Shown: positions 6,750 to 13,458 of the stretch, one piece after another
Layout of the letters: every line of letters begins with the position of its first letter
How positions within the stretch are numbered: position 1 is the stretch's first letter
From: Phycisphaerales bacterium UBA2218
GTDB lineage: Bacteria > Planctomycetota > Phycisphaerae > Sedimentisphaerales > Anaerobacaceae
Length of the DNA stretch: 13,958 nucleotides
Assembly (NCBI GenBank): GCA_002327785.1
Contig: DCUI01000218.1
Coordinates: 1 to 13,958 of the forward strand
Reading direction: 5' to 3'
Notes under the pieces: model-generated
The model's database searches: none
Seen by the model: only the letters and a program-made list of their open reading frames with translations
What the model was told of the DNA's origin: nothing
Position numbers and translations under genes: made by a program

Positions 6750-6859
6750 AATTGACGATTTATGATCTACAATTTTCGATTTGTGGTCGCCTGTGCCACA
6801 AGGGAGCTGGGGACATGGGTTCGACCGAATCGTAAATAGCAATTGGTAAATGGTAAATC
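6750..6859. repeat. Heptad-phased inverted repeat element, copy 2
   Basis: Starting 2 bp after the oxidoreductase stop codon are five contiguous 7-bp units, AATTGAC GATTTAT GATCTAC AATTTTC GATTTGT (6750-6784). A 40-bp core follows. Then five units lie in inverse orientation on the plus strand: CCGAATC GTAAATA GCAATTG GTAAATG GTAAATC (6825-6859). The two 35-bp arms match as reverse complements at about 23 of 35 positions. A perfect 6-bp hairpin, TTGTGG (6781-6786) with CCACAA (6796-6801), straddles the left arm and the core. The right arm ends 4 bp before the purine run AGGGGAA that serves the next gene. The core shares words with copy 1 (see findings). Confidence 0.65.
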
Positions 6860-6875
6860 CAAAAGGGGAAGTCGC

Positions 6876-7691
6876 GTGAAGTTTGCCCTATGCAACGAGA
6901 TGTTCGAGAACACGCCGATGGCCCGGGTCGCCTCGGTCGCGGCGAAACTCGGCTACCACGGGATCGAGATCGCGCCGTTTACACTGGGACCCTCGGCGAC
7001 AGAGATCACGACCGCCAAGCGAAAGGAGACCCGCCGGGCCATCGAGGACCACGGGCTCGAAACAGTCGGCCTGCACTGGCTCTTCGCCGGGCCCAAGGGC
7101 TTGCACCTGACCACGCCGGACCAAGGCACTTGGCAGCAGACTCGGGACTATCTCGCCGCCTTGCTGGACTTGTGCAGCGATCTCGGCGGCAAGGTCCTCG
7201 TCCTCGGCTCGCCCAAGCAACGAAGCGTCCTGGGGAATCAGACGAAACAGGGCGCCTGGAAACAGACGGTCGATTTGCTGAGTTCTGTGGTCGAGCGGGC
7301 TGGCGAGTTGGGCCTGACGATCTGCTTCGAGCCGCTGGCCCCCGTCGAAACCAACTTCATCAACACGGTTGCCGAAGGCATGAAGCTGGTCCGCGAGGTG
7401 AACCATCCCAGCCTCAAGATCCATCTCGACGTCAAGGCAATGTGCTCCGAGGGCAAACCCGTTCCGGCCATCATCCGCTCGGTGGAGGTTTCGGATATCG
7501 GCCACTTCCACGTCAACGATCCCAACCTCTATGGCCCAGGCATGGGCGAGGTCGATTACGCCCCCCTCGTGGAGGCAATCCGCGGCATCGGCTACGACAA
7601 ATGGCTTTCGGTCGAAGTCTTCAAGTACGATCCCGACCCCGAGACGATTGCGAAGAAGAGCATCGACTACCTCCGCCGGTTCTGGCCCTGA
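6876..7691 (+). CDS. Sugar phosphate isomerase/epimerase (xylose-isomerase-like TIM barrel)
   Basis: This 271-residue cytoplasmic-looking TIM-barrel protein belongs to the AP-endonuclease-2/xylose-isomerase-like superfamily, which isomerises or epimerises sugars and inosose-type compounds using a divalent metal. Candidate metal and catalytic residues all fit: ICFEPLAP (Glu152), KIHLDVKA (Asp185), GHFHVND (His210, His212) and LSVEVFKYDPDPE (Glu247), plus GLHWLF (His67). No signal peptide is present, unlike the two genes upstream. I chose the GTG at 6876, preceded by AGGGGAA about 5 bp upstream. An in-frame ATG at 6843 lies inside the repeat element and would add 11 residues unlike the family. 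It is last in the operon and ends before the hairpin at 7723. Hydroxypyruvate isomerase-like or 3-keto-sugar epimerase roles are possible; the substrate is not determined. Confidence 0.88.
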   Translation: MKFALCNEMFENTPMARVASVAAKLGYHGIEIAPFTLGPSATEITTAKRKETRRAIEDHGLETVGLHWLFAGPKGLHLTTPDQGTWQQTRDYLAALLDLCSDLGGKVLVLGSPKQRSVLGNQTKQGAWKQTVDLLSSVVERAGELGLTICFEPLAPVETNFINTVAEGMKLVREVNHPSLKIHLDVKAMCSEGKPVPAIIRSVEVSDIGHFHVNDPNLYGPGMGEVDYAPLVEAIRGIGYDKWLSVEVFKYDPDPETIAKKSIDYLRRFWP

Positions 7692-7722
7692 CAGACACCG
7701 GTCCGACAATTCAGATATACGA

Positions 7723-7748
7723 CGAGGCAGGCCCATGTGTCTGCCTCG
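7723..7748. terminator. Hairpin between convergent genes, likely bidirectional terminator
   Basis: CGAGGCAG (7723-7730) and CTGCCTCG (7741-7748) form a perfect 8-bp GC-rich stem with a 10-nt loop, between the ends of the plus-strand sugar operon (7691) and the minus-strand sigma gene (7756). The T-runs are poor on both sides (GATTTCT on plus), so termination may be partial. Confidence 0.55.
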
Positions 7749-7755
7749 CTGATTT

Positions 7756-8322
7756 CTATGCCCGGCAGGCGAGGTGTTTCTTGAGCGAGTTCTTGGCCCG
7801 GTGGAAGTGGACACGGGCCTGTTGCGGCGTGGTCTGGGTCCTCGCGGCGATCTCCGTGTAGGCCAGGTCCTCATAGTATCGCAGGTGCAGGATGTCCCGC
7901 TGCCGGCGATTGAGCTGGGCGATGGCCGCCGAGACCTCCCGCAGCGTCTCTTCGCGGACCTGGGTGTCCAGCGGGCTGATCTCGGTGCGGCATACGTCAC
8001 GCTCGATGTCCCTGCCGGGAGACAAAGCCTTCTCGTAGAGGGTTCGCACACGGCGGGCGCGGAGACGGTTGCGGATCTTGCTCCAGGCGATGCGATAGAT
8101 CCAGGGCCAGAACCGCTCCTCGTCGCGGAGCGAGCCGAGCCGGCGGAGCATGGCCAGAAGCGTCTCCTGCACGATGTCCTCCGCGGCGTCGCGGTCCAGC
8201 GTGGTCCGCAGCACAAACGGGTACAGGCGTTCCCAGACCAGCATGGCCAGCCGGCCCATCGCGGCTTGGTCGCCCGACCGGGCCTCCGCAAGAAACTGAA
8301 TGTATCCGCCATTATCGCACAT
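7756..8322 (-). CDS. ECF-type RNA polymerase sigma factor
   Basis: This 188-residue protein directs RNA polymerase to alternative promoters. Region 2 is visible as DRDAAEDIVQETLLAMLRRL followed by FWPWIYRIAWSKIRNRLRARR (about residues 43-90). Region 4 is LNRRQRDILHLRYYEDLAYT followed by EIAARTQTTPQQARVHFHRA (about 132-172), the -35-binding helix-turn-helix. There is no region 1.1 or region 3, as in extracytoplasmic-function sigmas. I set the start at the ATG at 8322, with GAGGA 8 bp upstream. The frame remains open to 8502, but that part encodes the palindromic repeat at 8393-8495 and is not protein-like. No anti-sigma gene lies beside it: downstream is a convergent operon, and upstream is the ABC operon on the same strand, 188 bp away. 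Its targets are unknown. Confidence 0.88.
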   Translation of the reverse strand: MCDNGGYIQFLAEARSGDQAAMGRLAMLVWERLYPFVLRTTLDRDAAEDIVQETLLAMLRRLGSLRDEERFWPWIYRIAWSKIRNRLRARRVRTLYEKALSPGRDIERDVCRTEISPLDTQVREETLREVSAAIAQLNRRQRDILHLRYYEDLAYTEIAARTQTTPQQARVHFHRAKNSLKKHLACRA

Positions 8323-8392
8323 CGGAATAGTCCTCGCCTGTATAAGGCCGATAATCCGACGGGAGTAACAGGAAGATCGAGAAGTCTGAAGC

Positions 8393-8495
8393 ATGTCATT
8401 GCGAGCGAAGCGAAGCAATCTCCCTTTGCGGAATTGAAATTGCTTCGTCGCCCTCGGCGTGAAGCGCCGCTGGGCGTCGGGCCTCGCAATGACAT
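8393..8495. repeat. REP/MITE-like palindromic repeat, 103 bp
   Basis: Perfect 13-bp terminal inverted repeats, ATGTCATTGCGAG (8393-8405) and its complement (8483-8495), bound a nested structure: CGAAGCAAT (8411-8419) pairs with ATTGCTTCG (8439-8447), and a GC-rich hairpin follows. The GTCATTGCGAGCGAAGCGAA word is the hallmark of a palindromic repeat scattered through genomes of many phyla; this identification is from memory. It holds no gene. It sits between the zinc-ribbon membrane gene and the sigma gene and creates a false N-terminal extension of the sigma reading frame. Confidence 0.75.
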
Positions 8496-8510
8496 TCCTC
8501 AACCTTCACA

Positions 8511-10175
8511 TCACACTTCCTTTGCCGGGGAACCCATCTCCTCCGCCGGGGAGGGCGAGACATCCTCCGTTTGCTCCGCTTCGCTCAAGACCCGCCAGGC
8601 AGGCGGGATCAGTTCAGGAACCGCCCAGGCGCTGCCGCAATGATGGCACTTCTCCATGTCGGGCCGGCGGCCCAGGCCGCAGTTGGCGCACGTGACGAGC
8701 GTTGTCTTCGGGCGGGTCAGGCGGTATGTGACATACGTCGGCAGACCGAGAACGATCGTCGCATAGACCCAGGCTCTTCGCGCGTACTTTGGCGTCCCGG
8801 CGACAAAGCCCGCACGGTCCAGACGCACTGAGAGCAGTGACGAGAGGGCCAAGGCGGGCAACATGAACCCCACGGCCCAGAAGAACCGCTCCCACCACGT
8901 TACGTCCCTTCCGGACCGGGCCACCATCGCAACGAACGAGTCGGGCAGCAGGAACAGCGAGCGATAGCCGGCCGTCGCCTCGAATTCCGTCCCCCAGAAG
9001 TAGGACAGCAGCACCAGGACCGGCGGATGCAGGTTCTCGAGCAGGAGCTTGGTTACCCAGACTCCGGGGTGATTGTAGACTGCCCTCTCCGACGGAACCC
9101 GCTCGATATGGACCCCTGCGTCGCCAGCTTCTGCGTAACGCGGCGTCTTGGACTGGCCGCCGGCGATCCGCAGGCCGTTGGCGTCGAAGTAGTCCAGTTG
9201 CAGGGCGAGCCCTTCGCGGGAGAGCGTGGCCACGGCGGCGCCCCGGACCTGACCGTCGGTGCGACGGAAAGGCGCCACGTGATAGCCGGCAACGTCCTGC
9301 GGCCGCGCGATCGACCGTCGGGAGCCAAGGAAGGTCTCCGGCATGGGCAGATAGCCCGCCGTACCGCCGATATCGAGAGTGTCGAGGTCCAGCCAGTCGA
9401 TCCGGCCGGAGGCGTCGAGGACCTGGACCAGGCCCACGTAATCAATCGCCCAGGGCATCGATTCCCGGGCGGAGCGAGGGCCTTCGATCCCCACGAAGTT
9501 CTTGGTCAACACACCGATCTGCACCGGCCGACAGTTCCCGTCGTCGGGTAGTTCCGGTCCCTTGTTGACGCCGAGGTCGCCCTCCCTCCAATGGATGGCG
9601 AAGAACCTTCTGGCGCCGCGATCATAGACGACCTGCGGCTCGATCTGGAATGCGTCGGCCAGGAGCGAAGTGAACCGACCGAGTCTCTCCTCCGGCGCCT
9701 GGGAGACGCCCTCGGGACCGGCATAGTAGGTGAACGGCCGATTCGCGCGCGTCCCATCCTCTCGGCGGATTCGTTCGATCCCTTTTCGGACGACCAGGCC
9801 GAGGGAAGGATCGAAGTACAACTTGTCGGACTCGAGACTCCATCGAAACAGGTACTCGACCGCACGCGGTCCCGACGACATGCCGGGAATGCGCCTCTGC
9901 ACATAGCGCAGGGCGCCCAGGCCCGCGTTCAGCGGAAACCCCGGCACGGTCCACGCCGTCACCACGGGCGGAGCCAGACGGTTCGGGTCCGCGCCTTCTT
10001 CGGTCCGCACGTAGCGCGAGGGATGGATCGTCACCTCCTGCGCCGAGCCCGGCAGCAGATCGATGCGCATCATGCCGTTGAGCCAGCGGGCCCAGAACAA
10101 ACCCACGCATAAGAGAACCGTCGCCAGAACGGTGGTCGCCGCGATGTTGATGAGATTACGCGTTCGTGTAGTCAT
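8511..10175 (-). CDS. Membrane protein with large extracytoplasmic domain and C-terminal zinc ribbon (ABC operon partner)
   Basis: I do not recognise this 554-residue protein as a named family. It has a TM helix at about 11-31, a region of about 340 residues (32-374) without TM segments, then TM helices near 375-395, 430-450 and 467-486. A zinc ribbon follows, CANCGLGRRPDMEKCHHCG, with Cys496, Cys499, Cys510 and Cys513. A Pro/Glu-rich tail ends the protein. With a cytoplasmic N-terminus, four helices place the zinc ribbon in the cytoplasm and the large domain outside. The soluble part repeatedly shows beta-rich stretches (such as LGLVVRKGIERI and RIDWLDLDTLDIGGT), but I see no known catalytic motif. 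The ATG at 10175 follows AGGG by about 9 bp and is 10 bp after the permease stop, so it is the last gene of the GntR-ABC operon. It may be an accessory or substrate-sensing subunit; that is inference. Confidence 0.8.
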   Translation of the reverse strand: MTTRTRNLINIAATTVLATVLLCVGLFWARWLNGMMRIDLLPGSAQEVTIHPSRYVRTEEGADPNRLAPPVVTAWTVPGFPLNAGLGALRYVQRRIPGMSSGPRAVEYLFRWSLESDKLYFDPSLGLVVRKGIERIRREDGTRANRPFTYYAGPEGVSQAPEERLGRFTSLLADAFQIEPQVVYDRGARRFFAIHWREGDLGVNKGPELPDDGNCRPVQIGVLTKNFVGIEGPRSARESMPWAIDYVGLVQVLDASGRIDWLDLDTLDIGGTAGYLPMPETFLGSRRSIARPQDVAGYHVAPFRRTDGQVRGAAVATLSREGLALQLDYFDANGLRIAGGQSKTPRYAEAGDAGVHIERVPSERAVYNHPGVWVTKLLLENLHPPVLVLLSYFWGTEFEATAGYRSLFLLPDSFVAMVARSGRDVTWWERFFWAVGFMLPALALSSLLSVRLDRAGFVAGTPKYARRAWVYATIVLGLPTYVTYRLTRPKTTLVTCANCGLGRRPDMEKCHHCGSAWAVPELIPPAWRVLSEAEQTEDVSPSPAEEMGSPAKEV

Positions 10176-10185
10176 AGTTCACACC

Positions 10186-10806
10186 CTACAGTGATGCCGA
10201 AGTGAACGTGTGCCAGACCCGCAGCAGTACGGCCGCGATGACCAGCAGCAGGACTCCCATGACCTCGGGGCCGAAACCCTTGATGTAGATGAGCGAGACG
10301 GTGACCAGCAGCAGGAGGAGATTGCCCGCGATCAACCACACCCGGCTGGTCGTCCAGCCGACCAGGAGCCCCACGCAGTAGCAGGCAAAGCCCGTCAGCG
10401 CCAGGGTGACGGACATCTCGCCGACCATGCGATACCAGAGTTCCGCCCCCGGCACGAGCAGTCTCATCAGGACCAGTATCGCAACGACCAGCGGAACGAT
10501 GGCGGCCACAATGGTCAACACTCCCACGAGGACCCGTGCGAGGAGGATTCGATTGCGTGTGACGGCCAGCGTGCCCAGCAGCGCCGAGACCTTGTGGGCC
10601 CGGTCGCCGTACATCTGCGCCGCGCCCAGGATGCAGAAAATCAGCAGGGGCAGAGACATCAGAAGGGCCACCGGCACAAGAGACGCCATCCCCACGCCAC
10701 TGAGAAAGACGCGGGTCGCCAACGCGATCATGAAGAGAGCAAAGACGCATTGCGCCAGCACGAACACGATGTGGTCGCGAATCTCTCGACCGATGAGGCT
10801 CAGCAT
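10186..10806 (-). CDS. ABC-2 type transporter permease (permease 2)
   Basis: This 206-residue integral membrane protein has about six helices, near residues 11-35, 41-62, 92-117, 130-152, 155-175 and 178-197, with almost no hydrophilic loops. The segment between helices 2 and 3, QMYGDRAHKVSALLGTLAVT followed by RNRILLAR, is the cytoplasmic coupling region of ABC-2 permeases, where normally E-R-x-x-G-T/S-x-E-x-L-L-x-x-P-x is found in a looser form. It is likely the membrane half for the ATPase encoded immediately upstream; the ATPase TAA and this ATG (10806) are one base apart. GAGGT precedes the ATG by about 5 bp, within the end of the ATPase gene. The substrate is unknown. Confidence 0.82.
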   Translation of the reverse strand: MLSLIGREIRDHIVFVLAQCVFALFMIALATRVFLSGVGMASLVPVALLMSLPLLIFCILGAAQMYGDRAHKVSALLGTLAVTRNRILLARVLVGVLTIVAAIVPLVVAILVLMRLLVPGAELWYRMVGEMSVTLALTGFACYCVGLLVGWTTSRVWLIAGNLLLLLVTVSLIYIKGFGPEVMGVLLLVIAAVLLRVWHTFTSASL

Positions 10807-10807
10807 G

Positions 10808-11722
10808 TTACACCTCGCTTTCCTGCGGCACGACGGCCGACGCGGGCCGGGTGCATTCGATGAAAATGTCTTCGAGTGTCATCGGCACTTCGGTGCAGCT
10901 TTCCGGGTCGAATGTCTGGAGAATGGCCTGTTTCTGCGCGTTCCAGTTGGCGACGGTCAGGACCATCTCGCGGCCCATCGCCTGCCGGTTGATGATGTCG
11001 GTGATGTAGAGGTCGTCCGGCGTCCGCTCGGGGAAGATCACCCGCAGTTTCTTGACCCGGCTCTTGAGCTCTTCGAGACTGCAATCGACGACGAGCTTGC
11101 CCGCGACGAGGACCCCGATTCGGTCGGCGATCCGCTCGACGTCGGCCAGGATGTGCGAGCTGAACAGGATCGTCCGCCCCTGCCGCTGGATCACGTCGAT
11201 GGCCAACTCCAGAAACTGCCGGCGGGCGACCGTGTCAAGGCCAAGCGTCGGGTCGTCGAGAATCACCATCTCCGGATCGATCGCCATCGCCAAAGCCAGG
11301 TTGAGCTGCGCCCTCATGCCGGTGGACAGGTCCTTGACCTTGCGATCCATCGGCAGGCGGAAGGTCTCCATGAGCTGCCCGAAGAACTTGTCGTTCCACC
11401 GCAGGGACAGCCCCTTGCACAGGCCGATGAGCCGCCGGACCTTGTAGCTCTGGATCAGGTGGTGCCCCTCGGCGACATAGCCGACTCGCCCGTGCGTATT
11501 CGCAGAGAGCTGCGTGGAGTCCTCGCCCAGGACGAGCGTTCGGCCGCGTGTGGGCGGCTCCAGACCCAGCAGGATGCGGATCATGGTCGTCTTGCCCGAT
11601 CCGTTGCGGCCGAGCAGGCCGTAGATGCACCCGCGAGGCACCGTCAGGCTGATGCCATCCAAGATGCACCGCCCATCGTAGTACTTGACCAGATTCTCAA
11701 CAACAATTGGGCTATCATTCAT
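10808..11722 (-). CDS. ABC transporter ATP-binding protein 2 (Asp at catalytic Glu position)
   Basis: This 304-residue ATPase powers an ABC-2 type transporter. Motifs: Walker A GRNGSGKTT (38-46), Glu85 at the Q-loop position (GYVAE), signature LSTGM (132-136), Walker B MVILDDPTLGLD (152-163) and H-loop SSHIL (188-192). The residue after the Walker B Asp is Asp157, where most ABC ATPases have the catalytic Glu. The last 90 residues (about 215-304) form an extra C-terminal domain, as in the YtrB/CcmA-like exporters. The start at 11722 is supported by GAGAGGT about 7 bp upstream; the frame is open further to 12358 but overlaps the permease. It lies 26 bp after permease 1 and 1 bp before permease 2. 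Role: ATP-driven export or membrane remodelling of unknown substrate. Confidence 0.9.
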   Translation of the reverse strand: MNDSPIVVENLVKYYDGRCILDGISLTVPRGCIYGLLGRNGSGKTTMIRILLGLEPPTRGRTLVLGEDSTQLSANTHGRVGYVAEGHHLIQSYKVRRLIGLCKGLSLRWNDKFFGQLMETFRLPMDRKVKDLSTGMRAQLNLALAMAIDPEMVILDDPTLGLDTVARRQFLELAIDVIQRQGRTILFSSHILADVERIADRIGVLVAGKLVVDCSLEELKSRVKKLRVIFPERTPDDLYITDIINRQAMGREMVLTVANWNAQKQAILQTFDPESCTEVPMTLEDIFIECTRPASAVVPQESEV

Positions 11723-11748
11723 ATCCGGACCTCTCTCATACTCTCCGC

Positions 11749-12483
11749 TCAATCCGTCGCACCCTTGAACTCCCGCCGGCCGAGCAGAATAATCCCCGCC
11801 GCGGCGTAGAGAGCCGCCAGCAGCAGGCTGTGTACGATGCATCCGACCCCCTGCAGCAGGCTGAACCTGCCCAACGCGGTCTGTCCCAGGAACTCCACCG
11901 GCGGACCCACGTATCGCACGGTTTGACGAATCGCCTCCACGACCATGCTCCTGGGAAAGAAATGCGTCAGCAGATTCAGCAGGACGAAGGCGATCACCGT
12001 GGCGAGGAACAGCAGCATCGAGTTGTTCGATCGCTTGAGCACGACGGACAACGAGGTGGACAGCGCGGCCCACGTGTTGAAGACCAGCCAGGAGGCGAGC
12101 ACCCACAAGGCGAAATGGCCGATGCTGCCGCGGCCCGTGAGGCGATGCAGTAGCAGAATCAGCGTGCCGACGGCAAGGAAGTGGGCCGCGGCTTGCAGGG
12201 ACAAGCCGAGGAAACGGTACAGGTAGAGCTCTGCAGGTCGAATCGGCTCGGTGACCAGCATGCGGATCCGTCCCGACGCGATGTCGTCGCCGAAGATCCC
12301 CTCGCTCAGCAGCAAGGGGAGCAGGCAGCCGCTCCAGCCGAAGAGGAAGGGTCCCCACTGCCAGGTCTCGGGCGGCCAGGGGATCAGGAAGATCGCGGGA
12401 TAGACCGCGAACCAGCTCAGATGCACGACCCGGATGCTGGTCTTGCGCAGAACCGTCTCCTTGATCAGGCTATACGCTTTCAT
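11749..12483 (-). CDS. ABC-2 type transporter permease (permease 1)
   Basis: This 244-residue protein has about six hydrophobic segments, near 20-37, 43-60, 91-111, 121-141, 152-173 and 214-236. The cytoplasmic segment after helix 2, EGIFGDDIASGRIRMLVTEP (61-80), is the conserved coupling motif of ABC-2 permeases, in which a regulatory acidic start is followed by G-x-I-x-x-L-x-x-x-P. The ATG at 12483 follows the TAG stop of ATPase 1 directly (TAGATG), so it is translationally coupled; GAAAGGT within the ATPase end is the likely ribosome site. It should pair with ATPase 1, ATPase 2 or both. The substrate is unknown. Confidence 0.85.
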   Translation of the reverse strand: MKAYSLIKETVLRKTSIRVVHLSWFAVYPAIFLIPWPPETWQWGPFLFGWSGCLLPLLLSEGIFGDDIASGRIRMLVTEPIRPAELYLYRFLGLSLQAAAHFLAVGTLILLLHRLTGRGSIGHFALWVLASWLVFNTWAALSTSLSVVLKRSNNSMLLFLATVIAFVLLNLLTHFFPRSMVVEAIRQTVRYVGPPVEFLGQTALGRFSLLQGVGCIVHSLLLAALYAAAGIILLGRREFKGATD

Positions 12484-13455
12484 CTACGACGACCTTTCCT
12501 CGTACAGGCGGACGAAGGTCCGTTCCACGTCGGGCCGTTCCAGCATCACGCCCGTGATGCGGACGCCCGCCTTGACGAGCGAGTTGACCACGTTGGGGAC
12601 GTCCTGCACGCCGCCGACCGCGACGGTCAGTTTCGTCTCCGATGTCTCCAGCGATCTGTAAGGCGCCAGCGTCTGCTCCTCTACCCGCGGGCCTTCCGGC
12701 AGAAACTCGATCTGCAAACGCTCGATCCGCCCGGCAGGCTCCTCGCTACCGAACTGGACGATCCGGCCCTGGTGCAGAAACACGTAATCCGACGTGAGTC
12801 TCTCCAGCTCGCCCGGGCGATGGGAGCTGATGATGATCGTCGCTCCCGACTGGCGGACCTCCGTGAGAATCCGTCGCAGCTCGATCACACCGATCGGATC
12901 GAGCCCGTTGCTGGGCTCGTCCAGGAGCAGCAGTCTCGGGCTGTCGATCAGCGCGACCGCGAGGGCGAGCCGCTGCCTCATGCCCAGCGAGAACCCGCCG
13001 ACGGCCCGGTCGGCATATTCCTCCATCCGCAACTGGGCGAGGAGCCGATCCGCCTGGTCCGCGATGGCCCGGCGGGACAGGCCGTGCAGAGCCGCGTGAT
13101 GCTTCAGGACCCCTCGCGCCGTGTAGCGGGAAAGGAACACCGGCGACTCGGGGATGTACCCCAGGCTGCGCCGGGCCTCCAGCGAACGGGCCGGATGGCC
13201 GCAGACCCGGATGCTGCCCTGCGTCGGGAAGATCAGGCCCGCGACCAGGCTCAGAAACGTGGTCTTGCCGGCCCCGTTGGGACCGATCAGGCCGATGATC
13301 GTCCCGCTGTTCACCCGCAGCGATACGTCATCCAAGGCACAAACTTGCGTCCCATGGCCGCTGCCATGGTATACCTTCGTCAGTCCCCGGCATTCAATCA
13401 CGGAGACCGGTTCGCTCTCGCAGCCACCGGTTGTCGCCTCATCGTATGCGGACAT
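12484..13455 (-). CDS. ABC transporter ATP-binding protein 1 (canonical catalytic site)
   Basis: This 323-residue ATPase has Walker A GPNGAGKTT (58-66), GYIPE at the Q-loop position (99-103), signature FSLGM (155-159), Walker B LLLLDEPSNGLD (175-186) with catalytic Glu180, and H-loop SSHRP (210-214). It is one of the ABC-2 exporter ATPases (CcmA/NatA-like). The first 18 residues are a non-conserved extension. The C-terminal domain (about 240-320) ends in LERPDVERTFVRLYEE, typical of the accessory domain in this family. The start at 13455 has AAAGGG about 7 bp upstream and is 3 bp after the GntR stop. It is the second gene in the operon and probably pairs with permease 1. Confidence 0.92.
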   Translation of the reverse strand: MSAYDEATTGGCESEPVSVIECRGLTKVYHGSGHGTQVCALDDVSLRVNSGTIIGLIGPNGAGKTTFLSLVAGLIFPTQGSIRVCGHPARSLEARRSLGYIPESPVFLSRYTARGVLKHHAALHGLSRRAIADQADRLLAQLRMEEYADRAVGGFSLGMRQRLALAVALIDSPRLLLLDEPSNGLDPIGVIELRRILTEVRQSGATIIISSHRPGELERLTSDYVFLHQGRIVQFGSEEPAGRIERLQIEFLPEGPRVEEQTLAPYRSLETSETKLTVAVGGVQDVPNVVNSLVKAGVRITGVMLERPDVERTFVRLYEERSS

Positions 13456-13458
13456 GCG

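Noticed and set aside
5169..6859. Heptad arrays as a CRISPR or ordinary microsatellite
   Set aside because: Units are 7 bp with no spacers, are degenerate, and lie in inverted arms around a shared core, so neither term fits.
6888..8495. Minus-strand frame of 535 codons over the isomerase and sigma genes
   Set aside because: It overlaps both genes out of frame and starts in the palindromic repeat; the composition is Arg/Ser/Pro-rich noise.
8323..8502. N-terminal extension of the sigma factor
   Set aside because: It is translation of the palindromic repeat and untranslated leader; the family begins at the MCDNGGYIQFL start, which has GAGGA upstream.
10406..11809. Plus-strand open frame of 467 codons across the ABC permease/ATPase genes
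   Set aside because: It runs antisense over conserved Walker and signature motifs of the true genes and crosses their boundary.
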